A stretch of 64,000 nucleotides of DNA from Anniella stebbinsi (GCA_029215795.1 JARDYH010000005.1:165379814-165443813), one strand, 5' to 3'. Shown: positions 54,701-57,131, counted from the stretch's first letter. Numbers and translations: made by a program. Notes: generated from the sequence alone by a model not told the origin.

Positions 54701-57131
54701 TTCTAGGTTTTGATTCCTAAATGGTCACTTCTTGCAAGAAGGAGAATTAAAGTTTTCGATCTTACACGTGTCTTTCGTCTGATTGGGATAGTGACGGTTG
54801 GGACACGAAACTACCTGAGTCTAATTTCAAGACTCTTACCACAGCGACGGTAGGGAAATGCGATTCCCTCCCACCGTCTGAAAATGCTCTATGTCTCTTC
54901 TTTACAAAACGTTAATCTTTTAATTAATTTAATCTGGTTTTCTTTTCTTTAAGAGTATCTGCCAAAGCTGAACTTCAGAAGTGAAAATGTTCAACGTTCA
55001 AAACAATTAAATTTCAATCCTTGGATATTTGTTAACTTGATACGAAATGGCGACAACTCAAGTTTTAACGCACACCTTAGCCAGCAAGACACATTAGGAT
55101 GGGGGCCAGAAGCCAAACCTGGCCCTCCAAGTGTTCCAATTCGTCCCAATTCATCCCGCTCCCTCCCCAACCACCAACCATTTGGTGGGCTCCTGGCTTT
55201 TATGAAGTCCCCCCCCCCAAGAAGGTTGAAATGCCACTCCTAAGGCTCAGTAACTAGCAGTAAGATCCTTAAACTAAAATATGCTGGGGGTTGGAGCTTT
55301 TTGGGGCCTTCCCCTTTTGTCTTTGGCCCTGCCCACTTCTAATACAGTCCCCTGAGAGTTTCTCCAAAAATGGAATTCGGCCCCCTGGCTGAAAGAGGTT
55401 ATATACCCCTGCATTAGGAGGACAGCTTCATGTCTTATTTCTTGCTCCCAAGCAGGAAGATCTCCAGGATCTCTGGAAAACCCAAATGGGTGTGAGAAGA
55501 AGAAAAATAAAGAGATTTCAGGGAGGGTGTGTGTATTGGAACAAGAATGCAGTTGCAGGCTAACCACATGAAAAGGAGGACAGGACTCATGTAACTTTAA
55601 CAGTTGTAGAGAAAAGGGAATTTCAGCCAGTGTCATTTGTACACAATTAGTTCCTGGTGAAATTCCCTCTTCATCACAACAGTTAAAAGTTGCAGGCACT
55701 ATACTAGAGTGACCATATACAAAAGAAGGCAAGGCCCCTGCAACTTTAACTGTTGTGATGAAGAACCCTCTAGAAGGATTCGCTTTGGCGCCTGGCTGCC
55801 CGATTATGCGCATATTCGCGGAAGCGCATTTACTCCTAATACCTCTGTACAAGAGGCGGCGAAGCGCATTACAGGACGACTGAAACGCGCTTTAAACTTG
55901 TTGACATGCGGAGAATTGCATGTTTACACGGTAAGGTGCTTTAACTGCCGCCGCAAATTAAAACTCGCGGTTTAACGCACATTCGATAATGCGCATAATC
56001 GGAAGTTTAAAGCGCCTCAGCCCCCAATTTGCGCTCCTCTCTTGTAGAGGTAAAATTTTTAATTAGCCTTGAAAGAGCTTTAAATCTCTCTTGTAGAGGC
56101 ACCCGAAGAGAGAATTTCATCAGGAACTAATTACATACAAATGACACTGGCTGAAATTCCCTTTTCTCTACAACTGTTAAAGTTACATGAGCCCTGTCCT
56201 CCTTTTCTTATGGTCAGCCTATGCAGTTGTCATTCTAAATGCATTTACTAGTAAATCTCATGAAATACACATATAGGCTGTGTAAACATGCATAGGTCTC
56301 AGCTGTGAGAGAAGAAAATAGGGTTTTTTTTTGTTTTTTTTTTAAATGAAGGATATTAAGGAAATAGAATGAAGGAATGTGAACAACAGTGCTTTCTTAC
56401 CTTTGTCTACTCTTAAGTAGGCCCTATTTTGTTCAGTGGGACTTTACTCCCAGGGTGGAATATGTAGGATTGCATAGTTTTCTTTTACGTTTCTTCTTAA
56501 TTTTAATAGTTTTTTCACAGATGCAATCCCAATTTGCGCTTACTTGGGAGTAGTAAATCCCAATGAACTTTGTGGGACCTGCTTGTGTAGACATGTAGGA
56601 TTGTACTATGCAGAAAATAAATGAGGAAAAGTTGAAGGGTGGAAGAAAAACACAAACGAGTTAAAGTGAATTAGAGAGGAAAATAATTAAAGGGTTGCAA
56701 ATAAAAAGTGAGACCAAAAAGGAAGGACTTCGAGAGGTGGAAGAAACCAGAGAGCTTAAAGCTGCAAGCCTATATACATTTACCAGGGAGTAAGTCCCAA
56801 TGAATTTAGTAGAACTTACTTCTGAGTAGGGATGCCTAGTGGGATTTGCAAAATGGGAATGGGGTAAAGAATGAAAGTAAGAACCTTAAGAAAGACCACC
56901 AGAGGAAAAAGTCAGGTTCAAACACAACACAAGCAGACATAAGAATTACTTTAAAGGCGGGCAGAAATGCTACATGGGATTATGGCAAAGAAGTCAGGTA
57001 AAAAGGCAAGTGCGGTTTCTGGCCCCTCTCCCGCCTCGCCCCCTTGCTTGCCAAGGACATCCCAGAAGCGCGGGTCTGTGGCTATTACCTGACAAAAGGC
57101 TGAGGAGGAAGGCACAGAGGAAGGGGATCAT
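3102..57131 (-). CDS. C2: Complement component C2, whole coding span (18 exons)
   Basis: C2 is the secreted zymogen that binds C4b and is cut by C1s or MASP-2 to give C2a, the protease subunit of the classical/lectin C3 convertase. Eighteen exons with GT-AG introns join in consistent phase to 768 residues, close to the mammalian length of about 750. Order: signal peptide (1 to ~15), CCP1 (~31-93), CCP2 (~93-156), CCP3 (~156-214), linker, SLGR|R cleavage site after Arg257, VWA domain with MIDAS residues D274, S276, S278, T352 and D388, then the protease domain with His520, Asp570 and Ser691. GESGG, SNMGG and SLGR are C2-type. Factor B typically has GDSGG and a factor D site after a KR pair. 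The exon 13 segment EFYDYD is factor-B-like, consistent with shared ancestry. Introns are greatly enlarged by transposable elements. No inactivating lesion was found. Confidence 0.96.
3595..3985. mobile_element. H2-family DNA transposon fragment (limits uncertain)
   Basis: Starts GGGGCTGTCTATACGC and continues with a GCGCGGTGGTG segment shared with the copies at 45339 and ~46005. I could not define the far end or a target-site duplication. Confidence 0.45.
4257..4499 (+). mobile_element. Sauria-type tRNA-derived SINE
   Basis: Begins GCCAGTGTGGTGTAGTG with a pol III B-box-like GGTTCTAGTCC at 4304-4314. It then has the CAGTCACAGACTCTCAGCCCA core, a GTTGTTGTGAGGA segment and an ATAAATA-type tail. 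This is the layout of the widespread squamate SINE. Related copies are at 7389, 20994 and 41797. Confidence 0.85.
5086..5547. mobile_element. Non-autonomous DNA transposon with ~25-bp TIRs
   Basis: The left end GGTTTTGGACGACACATTA is matched inverted by TAATGTGTCGTCCGAAACC at the right end. The interior has no coding potential. The element at 16347-16574 has related ends with GGACAACACATTA. Superfamily not assigned. Confidence 0.6.
5775..5842 (-). mobile_element. Sauria-type SINE, 5' head fragment
   Basis: The reverse strand reads GAACCAGTGTGGCACAG followed by a diverged pol III promoter segment. Only the tRNA-like head is recognisable. Confidence 0.55.
5901..5950 (-). CDS. C2: C2 exon 17: catalytic serine exon
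   Basis: Acceptor TTTTTTACAG, phase 1 in and phase 0 out, 50 bp. It encodes residues 689-705 beginning GESGGS, so Ser691 is the nucleophile. Glu before it, rather than Asp, is the C2-type variant of the usual GDSGG. The donor CAG|GTAAGT is followed 19 nt later by a second identical CAG|GTAAGT. Confidence 0.95.
5951..7767. other. C2 intron 16
   Basis: Carries a minus-strand SINE at 7389-7628. The remainder (5951-7388) is unique-looking sequence in which I see no exon, RNA gene or clear repeat. Confidence 0.65.
7389..7628 (-). mobile_element. Sauria-type tRNA-derived SINE
   Basis: Reverse complement of the SINE layout at 4257. The plus strand ends CCACTAGACCACACTGGCTC, the complement of the tRNA-like head, and the A/T-rich tail lies near 7389. 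Confidence 0.85.
7768..7900 (-). CDS. C2: C2 exon 16: protease segment before the catalytic serine
   Basis: Acceptor GCTTCCTATAG after a long T tract, phase 0 in and phase 1 out. It encodes residues 645-688, including [13 protein letters not shown] and ending TCK. The next codon is completed by exon 17 to give the GESGG loop. The donor reads GTTGTG, weaker than the other donors of this gene. Confidence 0.94.
8143..8345 (-). mobile_element. LINE 3'-end fragment
   Basis: Reads TTTATATTCCACCTTTTTCCC followed by CCAAGGCGGCTTACAAATTAAAA, the typical inverted 3' tail seen at several sites in this window. No reading frame remains. Confidence 0.5.
9662..9981. mobile_element. hAT-like foldback element, copy 1 (FB1 family)
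   Basis: A 320-bp near-palindrome with ends TAGGGTGACCAG and CTGGTCAGCCTA. Internal arms share GAAATTCCCTCTTCATCACA in opposite orientations. It is flanked by TCGTGGCC (9654-9661) and TCCTGGCC (9982-9989), an 8-bp duplication with one mismatch. There is no coding potential. Confidence 0.85.
10401..10492 (-). CDS. C2: C2 exon 15: protease segment
   Basis: Acceptor CTGCCTTATAG, phase 1 in and phase 0 out (donor AGT|GTAAGC). It encodes residues 614-644 with [12 protein letters not shown] and an isoleucine/lysine-rich strand, aligning with the mammalian C2 segment around ELLNKQSVPAHF. Confidence 0.93.
10695..11049 (+). mobile_element. H1 element copy 1 (Harbinger-like MITE)
   Basis: Ends GGCCTCCTCCACACGAG and CTTGTGGAGGGGGCC, flanked by CAG on both sides. 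The interior is rich in GCGCAT/ATGCGC motifs and has no coding potential. This copy is more CpG-rich than most and closest to copy 6. Confidence 0.8.
11610..11955 (+). mobile_element. H1 element copy 2
   Basis: Ends GGGTGCCTCTACATGAG and CTTGTAGAGGGGACC with perfect 3-bp flanks TGA/TGA. The interior GAGCGGAGCGCAAATCGGG is shared with the other copies. Confidence 0.85.
12494..12760 (-). mobile_element. LINE 3'-end fragment with AAT microsatellite
   Basis: An AAT run (12494-12537) leads into TTTATTTCTTGCCCGCCTCTCC and AGGCGGGGAACAACA. The same junction recurs at 26063-26260, so the microsatellite is probably the expanded tail of a LINE copy. Confidence 0.6.
14426..14781 (-). mobile_element. 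H1 element copy 3
   Basis: Inverted relative to copy 2, starting GACCCCCTCTAG and ending TAAAGGCAGCC. Flanks are CAA and CTA, two of three matching. The core TAACGCGCATTCGATAATGCG is present in diverged form. Confidence 0.8.
14901..15220. mobile_element. hAT-like foldback element, copy 2 (FB1)
   Basis: 320 bp, ends TAGGCTGACCATCTG and CATATGGTCAGCCTA. Flanks GCTCTATC (14893-14900) and GCTATATC (15221-15228) form an 8-bp duplication with one mismatch. Confidence 0.88.
16347..16574. mobile_element. Small TIR element related to 5086-5547
   Basis: Left end TGGCTGAATTTGGACAACACA is matched inverted by TGTGTCATCCGAATTCAGCCA on the right. An internal GCATTCGGACAACACGATAG partly repeats the terminus. 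Non-coding. Confidence 0.6.
17310..17667 (+). mobile_element. H1 element copy 4
   Basis: Ends GGCTACCTCTACACGAG and CTTGTAGAGGGGGTC, perfect TCA/TCA target duplication. About 358 bp. Confidence 0.85.
17927..18246. mobile_element. hAT-like foldback element, copy 3 (FB1)
   Basis: 320 bp with a perfect 8-bp target duplication GTCTAAAC (17919-17926 and 18247-18254). Ends TAGGCTGACCGTATG and CATATGGTCAGCCTA. This copy fixes the boundaries of the family. Confidence 0.93.
18586..18929 (+). mobile_element. H1 element copy 5, beside exon 14
   Basis: Ends GATGCCTCTACAAGAG and CTTGTAGAGGGGGCCC, perfect AAG/AAG duplication. Its right edge lies 30 bp from the C2 exon 14 splice donor. Confidence 0.85.
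18960..19039 (-). CDS. C2: C2 exon 14: protease segment with VCLPC
   Basis: Acceptor TTCTACTTTGCAG, phase 2 in and phase 1 out, 80 bp. It encodes residues 587-613, reading [15 protein letters not shown] then KDH at the end. This aligns with RPICLPCT of C2 and factor B; Val replaces the usual Ile. Phases match exons 13 and 15 exactly. Confidence 0.94.
19083..19216 (-). mobile_element. CR1-clade LINE 3' tail fragment
   Basis: Reads ACATTTGTATACTGCCCCATAG then GCTCTCTGGGCAGTATACATAA and an A-rich run. It closely matches the 3' tail of the intron 9 LINE (29534-29680), so the same family is implied. Confidence 0.7.
19744..20072. repeat. Foldback repeat with inner and outer arms
   Basis: An outer arm near 19755-19791 (TTCGCACAATCAC, then GCCACAG) is matched inverted near 20031-20071. 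An inner pair, AACAACCCTCAAATAA and TTATTTGAGGGTTGTT, flanks the centre. Probably a non-autonomous DNA transposon; family unassigned. Confidence 0.5.
20994..21208 (+). mobile_element. Sauria-type tRNA-derived SINE
   Basis: Begins GAGCCAGAGTGTTGGACCGG with GATCCGGGTCCTAGTTCCC in the B-box area, the CAGACTCTCAGCCCA core, CTGCCTTGGGTTCCTC and an AATAAATAAAA tail. Confidence 0.85.
21379..21733 (+). mobile_element. H1 element copy 6, beside exon 13
   Basis: Ends GGCTACCTCCACAAGAG and CTTGTGGAGGAGGCC. Flanks TAG/TAA match at two of three bases. It is very CpG-rich and similar to copy 1. The right edge is 26 bp from the exon 13 donor. Confidence 0.82.
21760..21913 (-). CDS. C2: C2 exon 13: catalytic aspartate exon
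   Basis: Acceptor TTCTTCCTCCCCCTAG, phase 1 in and phase 2 out (donor GTAATG). It encodes residues 536-586 with [15 protein letters not shown]; Asp570 corresponds to chymotrypsin Asp102. The local sequence is closer to factor B (EFYDYD) than to mammalian C2. Confidence 0.95.
22653..23304. mobile_element. 652-bp hAT-like palindromic element
   Basis: Nearly the whole element is one inverted repeat of two ~325-bp arms. Termini are TAGGGCTGTGCAAGCC and GGCTTGCACAGCCCTA. Flanks ATGATGTT (22645-22652) and ATGATATT (23305-23312) form an 8-bp duplication with one mismatch, as expected for hAT. The axis near 22972-22979 lies beside CTCGCGAG. Mirror-image frames on both strands come from the symmetry, not from genes. 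Confidence 0.88.
23487..23660 (+). repeat. R1 interspersed repeat
   Basis: Shares AACAGCCATGTTGGATTAGACC, then CCATCTAGTCCAGC and CTCCTGCCCATGATCCCCAGC, with four other sites (28981, 29392, 31588 and 42062). Probably a LINE- or SINE-derived family; class not assigned. Confidence 0.65.
24235..24579 (-). mobile_element. H1 element copy 7
   Basis: Ends GACCCCCTCTACAAGAA and CGTGTAGAGGCAGCC, perfect TGA/TGA duplication. Inverted relative to copies 2 and 4. Confidence 0.87.
25722..25833 (-). CDS. C2: C2 exon 12: catalytic histidine exon
   Basis: Acceptor CTTGCTATAG, phase 0 in and phase 1 out (donor GTAAGC). It encodes residues 499-535 with [18 protein letters not shown]; His520 is the general base. 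The sequon N526-G-T follows it. Confidence 0.96.
25834..26286. other. C2 intron 11
   Basis: Contains a LINE tail with AAT microsatellite (26063-26260) next to the splice donor. The rest, 25834-26062, is unremarkable. Confidence 0.7.
26063..26260 (-). mobile_element. LINE 3'-end fragment with AAT microsatellite
   Basis: The AAT run leads into TTATTTCTTACCCGCCTCTCCC and GAGGCAGGGAACAACA, the same junction as at 12494-12760. Confidence 0.6.
26287..26384 (-). CDS. C2: C2 exon 11: start of the protease domain
   Basis: Acceptor CCAACATTCTCAG, phase 1 in and phase 0 out (donor GAT|GTGAGT). It encodes residues 466-498, including [12 protein letters not shown] and KNPWHVLL. Cys474 is the cysteine expected to tether the VWA and protease parts. 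A second AG two codons downstream would also keep frame but drop two residues. Confidence 0.92.
26640..26880. repeat. R2 repeat, inverted copy of the provirus target
   Basis: Its reverse complement aligns with 47230-47451 plus 54844-54890, the two flanks of the provirus. Shared words include CCATTTCCTGCTGTGTGCAG, CACTGAATGGGCCA and GAAGCAGGAGGC. It therefore shows what the provirus insertion site looked like before insertion. Confidence 0.75.
27180..27526 (-). mobile_element. H1 element copy 8
   Basis: Ends GGGTCCCCTCTACAAGA and CTTGTAGAGGCACCC, AGG/AGG flanks. Inverted orientation. Confidence 0.82.
28181..28321 (-). CDS. C2: C2 exon 10: end of the VWA domain
   Basis: Acceptor GTTTGCATTCAG, phase 1 to phase 1 (donor GTGCGT). 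It encodes residues 419-465 with [17 protein letters not shown] and [12 protein letters not shown], closely matching the final strand and helix of the mammalian C2 VWA domain. Confidence 0.96.
28981..29163 (-). repeat. R1 interspersed repeat, inverted
   Basis: The plus strand carries TGGGCCCTTGGTCTGATCCAGC and TTCTTACGTTCTTTCA, the complement of the R1 head. The R1 mid-section (GCTGTTGGGGAACATG) lies at its left side. Confidence 0.65.
29392..29529 (+). repeat. R1 repeat, left part, split by a LINE
   Basis: Runs from AAGAACGTAAGAAAGAGCCC to CTCCTGCCCATG, where R1 homology stops. It resumes beyond the LINE at about 31366 with CAGCAACTGGTGTATATAGG and continues to roughly 31525. Confidence 0.7.
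29530..31365 (-). mobile_element. CR1-clade LINE, 5'-truncated, inserted in R1
   Basis: A minus-strand element with its ATTTATTT-rich 3' end at 29530-29560 and a 3' UTR to about 29748. A long reverse-transcriptase frame follows. The endonuclease part is absent, so the copy is 5'-truncated. The right boundary is set by the return of R1 sequence and is accurate to perhaps 10 bp. Confidence 0.8.
29749..31437 (-). CDS. LINE reverse transcriptase reading frame (562 codons)
   Basis: Non-LTR retrotransposon RT. Visible blocks are [10 protein letters not shown] (~118-127), FQSGFRPG (~154-161), DLSAAFDTI (191-199, first catalytic Asp), PQGSVLSP (249-256) and YADDTQLY (280-287, catalytic Asp pair), then a thumb and C-terminal region ending before a stop at 29749. 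No internal stop or frameshift interrupts it. The apurinic endonuclease domain that should precede RT is missing. Roughly the first 24 codons derive from the flanking R1 repeat, so the apparent ATG is not the native start. Host expression as a protein is not implied. Confidence 0.85.
   Translation of the reverse strand: MATSPDGYVLAPLSVTVSLYTPVAGEVSRAQACPVFLDEFQLVQLEDVDKVLGQVRATTSILDPCPSWLIKASRDGTTGWAREVINVSLQEGVVPGLLKEAAVRPLLKKSSLDPENLNNYRPVANVPFLGKVLERVVASQLQALLDETDNLDPFQSGFRPGFGTETALVALYDDLRQEKDRGSVTVLILLDLSAAFDTINHGILLGRLAELGVGGTALQWFRSYLVGRLQKVVLGEHCSAPWILQYRVPQGSVLSPMLFNIYMKPLSAVIRSFGVCCHQYADDTQLYFSFSSSSGEAVDVLNQCLAATMNWMRANKLKLNPDKTETLLVGGSADRMEGVQPVLDGVALPLKERVRSLGVLLEPSLTLEAQVASVARSAFYQLRLVAQLCPCLDRDNLASIVHALVTSKLDNCNALYVGLPLKVVWKLQLVQNAAARLITGTSRFKHIRPTLAHLHWLPVCFRARLNVLVLTYKALHGLGPQYLMERLSRHEPTRTLRSTSKALLQVPPPREARRSATRERAFSVVAPQLWNDLPDEARLAPTLLSFRCQVKTFLFSQAFGNI
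31588..31745 (+). repeat. R1 interspersed repeat, diverged
   Basis: Carries AGTCATATTGGACCTGACCA, CTAGTCCAGCATTCTGTTCA and CCACAAGCAGGACA in R1 order. Confidence 0.6.
31954..32043 (-). CDS. C2: C2 exon 9: VWA segment with SNMGG loop
   Basis: Acceptor TTGTTGTCTTAG, phase 1 to phase 1 (donor GTGAGT). It encodes residues 389-418, starting [16 protein letters not shown] and ending [14 protein letters not shown] is near-identical to mammalian C2 and differs from the factor B version. Confidence 0.96.
32044..33761. other. C2 intron 8
   Basis: Contains a decayed LINE 3' region (~32945-33240). The rest holds no exon or RNA gene I can identify. Confidence 0.65.
32945..33240 (-). mobile_element. Decayed CR1-type LINE 3' region
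   Basis: Reads TTATTTCGTAAGC at the tail, then GCCTGATGGGGAGATCATTCC and CAACAGAAAAGGCC. The latter resembles the end of the LINE frame in intron 9 (GGAGATCGTTCC, CAGAGAAGGCC). Confidence 0.6.
33762..33893 (-). CDS. C2: C2 exon 8: VWA segment with MIDAS Thr and Asp
   Basis: Acceptor TTTCCCTTGCAG, phase 1 to phase 1 (donor GTGAGG). It encodes residues 345-388, including DHGNATGTN (MIDAS Thr352, sequon N348) and RHAVILLTD (MIDAS Asp388). GTGTN-type spacing matches C2. Confidence 0.96.
34193..34272. repeat. 80-bp foldback repeat
   Basis: AGAGTAGACCTATTGAAATG is matched inverted by CATTTAAATGGGTCTACTCT around a central AGTCATGACT palindrome. Related half-arms (AGTAAGTCCCA...) occur near 46710, 56450 and 56790, so it belongs to a dispersed family. 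Confidence 0.7.
36124..36905. mobile_element. H2-family DNA transposon, 782 bp, with internal duplication
   Basis: Ends GGCTGTGTCTTGACG and CGTCAAGATGTAACC, flanked by CTA on both sides, so a 3-bp duplication as in Harbinger. A ~70-bp GCAGCCTTTTTGGGTTC...GAAGCTTTGCATTTA unit occurs twice (about 36275-36345 and 36403-36463). The second leads into an AAC microsatellite (36463-36491). Non-coding. Confidence 0.7.
37040..37181 (-). CDS. C2: C2 exon 7: VWA segment
   Basis: Acceptor TTTCCTCCCCCCAG, phase 0 in and phase 1 out (donor GTGCTG). It encodes residues 298-344, beginning [19 protein letters not shown] and ending MEDMNYK, the second strand and following helix of the VWA fold. Confidence 0.95.
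37182..38994. other. C2 intron 6
   Basis: I see no recognisable gene, RNA or mobile element in this intron beyond A/T-rich runs. Several short frames lack any family signature. Confidence 0.6.
38995..39131 (-). CDS. C2: C2 exon 6: cleavage site and MIDAS start of VWA
   Basis: Acceptor TTCTCCATATCAG, phase 1 in and phase 0 out (donor AGG|GTAAGT). It encodes residues 252-297, [10 protein letters not shown] then [16 protein letters not shown] matches the C1s cleavage context of C2 (after Arg257). DxSxS residues are D274, S276 and S278. Confidence 0.96.
39132..39991. other. C2 intron 5
   Basis: About 0.9 kb. A minor TG run lies near 39394-39405, and I see no other gene or named repeat. Confidence 0.6.
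39992..40105 (-). CDS. C2: C2 exon 5: linker after CCP3
   Basis: Acceptor TCTTTTCTGTATAG, phase 1 to phase 1 (donor GTGGGT). It encodes residues 214-251 ([19 protein letters not shown]... ending GTPQ), the acidic linker helix before the activation site. Length and phase match the C2/factor B family exon. Confidence 0.93.
40106..41342. other. C2 intron 4
   Basis: Nothing recognisable beyond imperfect local duplications around 40360-40580 (TTTGTGTAAAG, TTTGCGCAAAT and TTTGCACAAAT motifs). Confidence 0.55.
41343..41516 (-). CDS. C2: C2 exon 4: CCP/sushi domain 3
   Basis: Acceptor TTTCTCTTTGCAG, phase 1 to phase 1 (donor GTAAAC). It encodes residues 156-213, one complete CCP with four cysteines and the terminal WSGAEPSC. 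One exon per CCP with symmetrical phase 1 is typical. Confidence 0.96.
41797..42014 (-). mobile_element. Sauria-type tRNA-derived SINE
   Basis: The plus strand runs from an A/T tail through ATCCTCACAACAACCCTGTGAG to ACCACTAGACCACAAAGGCTC, the reverse of the tRNA-like head. Confidence 0.85.
42062..42275 (-). repeat. R1 interspersed repeat, inverted and diverged
   Basis: Carries CTCCTGCTTGTGTGTTTTCTG, GATGCTGGACTAGATAGA and TAGATCCAGCAGGGCTCTTC, the complement of R1 blocks. Confidence 0.6.
42690..42741. repeat. (TG)n(AG)n microsatellite
   Basis: About 13 TG units directly followed by 13 AG units. In the C2 transcript this reads (CU)n(CA)n starting ~84 nt after the exon 3 donor. Confidence 0.95.
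42825..43010 (-). CDS. C2: C2 exon 3: CCP/sushi domain 2
   Basis: Acceptor TCTCTTTTGCAG, phase 1 to phase 1 (donor GTAAAT). It encodes residues 94-155, beginning [13 protein letters not shown] with four cysteines and ending [11 protein letters not shown]. The NGT is a potential glycosylation site. Confidence 0.96.
43011..44618. other. C2 intron 2
   Basis: No gene recognised. A ~40-bp direct repeat lies at 44241-44330 (AAAATGGCTGCCATGG and GGCAGGGGCTTGCCTATTC units). Confidence 0.6.
44619..44855 (-). CDS. C2: C2 exon 2: mature N-terminus and CCP/sushi domain 1
   Basis: Acceptor CACTCCTTGCAG, phase 1 to phase 1 (donor GTATGT). It encodes residues 15-93. After AAATQ the CCP runs from PSCPTDV to AQC. 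It holds five cysteines instead of four; the extra one (codon 44659-44661) is in WTPMC. The SLSDGY and LTYSCP blocks resemble mammalian C2 CCP1. Confidence 0.95.
45339..45708. mobile_element. H2-family Harbinger-like element, 370 bp
   Basis: Ends GAGCTTGTCTATATG and CATATAGATGTCCCC with perfect TAA/TAA duplication, the TWA target of PIF/Harbinger. The interior GTGGCTGCGCAGTGGCGCTGCG is shared with ~46020 and ~3610. Confidence 0.78.
46005..46400. mobile_element. H2-family fragment (right limit uncertain)
   Basis: Starts GGGCTGTCTATTTGCC and carries GGTGGCTGCGCGGTGGTGCTG. The matching right terminus was not found. Confidence 0.5.
47218..47451. repeat. R2 repeat, left part, interrupted by the provirus
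   Basis: Homologous in inverted orientation to 26640-26880. It breaks off at GGCGATAG where the LTR begins, and homology resumes after the 3' LTR (54844-54890, GACGGTAGGGAAATGCGATT). Confidence 0.75.
47452..48005 (+). repeat. 5' LTR (554 bp)
   Basis: Ends TGTTGTAAG and CTTACCACA, imperfect inverted termini with TG...CA. A TATA-like CTATTTAAGG is at 47826-47835 and an ATTAAA polyadenylation signal at 47908-47913. Base-by-base reading finds no difference from the 3' LTR. Confidence 0.96.
48008..48025 (+). promoter_or_regulatory. Primer-binding site
   Basis: TGGCGAGCCAGGCAGGAG starts after an AA spacer following the 5' LTR, the standard position for a tRNA-complementary PBS. I cannot assign the tRNA without a search; an arginine tRNA is a guess. 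Confidence 0.65.
48026..48443 (+). other. Proviral leader
   Basis: Non-coding between PBS and the first gag-like frame. It contains a local duplication, with GGGTAGTGAAGACC occurring twice (about 48294 and 48359). A 76-codon frame at 48084 has no retroviral similarity that I see. Confidence 0.5.
48444..49377 (+). pseudogene. gag: gag, broken by frameshifts and deletions
   Basis: A matrix-like segment follows an in-frame TAA at 48441-48443 and runs to a stop at 48600. The frame shifts in an A8 run near 48571-48578. The second piece (48544-48957) carries a PPPY late motif and a proline/valine-rich stretch. A third piece (from ~48930) matches the capsid C-terminal region; most of the capsid N-terminal domain is missing. 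The last piece (to 49377) has one CX2CX4HX4C zinc knuckle. No intact start codon for gag was found. It cannot encode a full Gag. Confidence 0.85.
49375..49377 (+). promoter_or_regulatory. In-frame UGA between gag and pro
   Basis: CAA-TGA-CTG separates the nucleocapsid frame from the protease frame with no change of frame. Gammaretroviruses express pol by stop-codon readthrough, normally at UAG. UGA followed by CUG is a context in which readthrough is plausible. Confidence 0.55.
49378..50130 (+). pseudogene. pro-pol: pro and N-terminal pol (protease, RT fingers)
   Basis: Open in the gag frame. The aspartic protease active site is DTGA, about 30 residues into the open part after the first methionine, with a later SLLGRN-type block. 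Then comes the start of reverse transcriptase with the usual YPLS and PCSSP-type landmarks. The frame ends at 50130, just before the RT palm. Confidence 0.85.
50131..52285 (+). pseudogene. pol: pol: truncated RT, RNase H and defective integrase
   Basis: After a frame change near 50090-50216, RT resumes at the first palm aspartate block and jumps straight to the connection region. The YxDD catalytic loop and most of the palm are absent. RNase H follows with its acidic residues recognisable (an AEF block and a YSD block). In integrase the HHCC zinc site has Ser in place of the last Cys. The catalytic core keeps the first Asp, but the segment with the second catalytic Asp is deleted, joining directly to the SSGQVERMN block. 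The long frame is 50216-52285; enzymatically it should be dead. Confidence 0.9.
52286..52868 (+). pseudogene. pol: Integrase C-terminal region, frameshifted
   Basis: A C7 run near 52273-52279 shifts the frame. From about 52458 another frame gives the RWSGPH segment (GPY/F-type) and WIHYTH of gammaretroviral integrase tails, then an acidic extension ending at 52866. Confidence 0.8.
52871..53575 (+). pseudogene. env: env surface subunit (SU), short
   Basis: 235 codons with N-glycosylation sequons and many aromatic and cysteine residues. A hydrophobic start could act as a signal peptide. It is much shorter than a typical gammaretroviral SU and lacks an evident receptor-binding domain. It ends with a basic lysine/arginine run and a stop. 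The TM part is in another frame, with an A10 run at about 53541-53550 the likely shift point. Confidence 0.75.
53577..54263 (+). pseudogene. env: env transmembrane subunit (TM)
   Basis: About 228 codons. It has a glycine-rich hydrophobic fusion-peptide-like segment (~28-47), a heptad-repeat helix, and an immunosuppressive-domain-like region before a CX6C motif. A tryptophan-rich membrane-proximal stretch, a hydrophobic membrane span (~165-185) and a ~45-residue tail follow. The residue after CX6C is Lys, so the usual CX6CC motif is incomplete. The frame is open but disconnected from SU. Confidence 0.82.
54278..54289 (+). promoter_or_regulatory. Polypurine tract
   Basis: AAAACGGAGGAG directly abuts the 3' LTR. 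It is all purine except one C, the expected plus-strand primer position. Confidence 0.7.
54290..54843 (+). repeat. 3' LTR (554 bp)
   Basis: Same length and, as far as I can read, the same sequence as the 5' LTR. It is followed by GCGACGGTAGGG, which rejoins the interrupted R2 repeat. Confidence 0.96.
55556..56221. mobile_element. hAT-like foldback element, copy 4 (FB1), split by an H1 copy
   Basis: Perfect 8-bp duplication TGCAGTTG (55548-55555 and 56222-56229). Removing the nested 342-bp H1 element and its duplicated GAA leaves about 321 bp, the family length. Confidence 0.92.
55763..56104 (-). mobile_element. H1 element copy 9, nested in FB1
   Basis: Ends GAACCCTCTAGAAGG and CTTGTAGAGGCACCC with perfect GAA/GAA duplication. 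The uninterrupted FB1 sequence (GATGAAGAGGGAATTTC) proves the 3-bp duplication. Confidence 0.93.
57089..57131 (-). CDS. C2: C2 exon 1: start codon and signal peptide
   Basis: ATG at 57131 begins [15 protein letters not shown], a hydrophobic secretory signal, then donor TCAG|GTAATA in phase 1, which fits exon 2. A signal-peptide-only first coding exon in phase 1 is typical of this family. The assignment rests on phase, hydrophobicity and position. Confidence 0.85.

Larger units (their letters stand above)
47452..54843 (+). mobile_element. Gammaretrovirus-like endogenous provirus, defective
   Basis: A 7392-bp provirus in sense opposite to C2: 554-bp LTRs, PBS two bases after the 5' LTR, gag, pro-pol, env and polypurine tract. 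Gag and pro share a frame separated by one UGA. It has a single CCHC knuckle, a PPPY late motif and a GPY-type integrase tail, all of which suggest class I (gamma/epsilon-like). Gag, RT and integrase carry deletions or frameshifts, and env is split. The LTRs read as identical, so insertion looks recent despite the coding damage. Flanks GCGATAG and GCGACGG may be the target duplication with a CpG changed to TpA. Confidence 0.93.
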
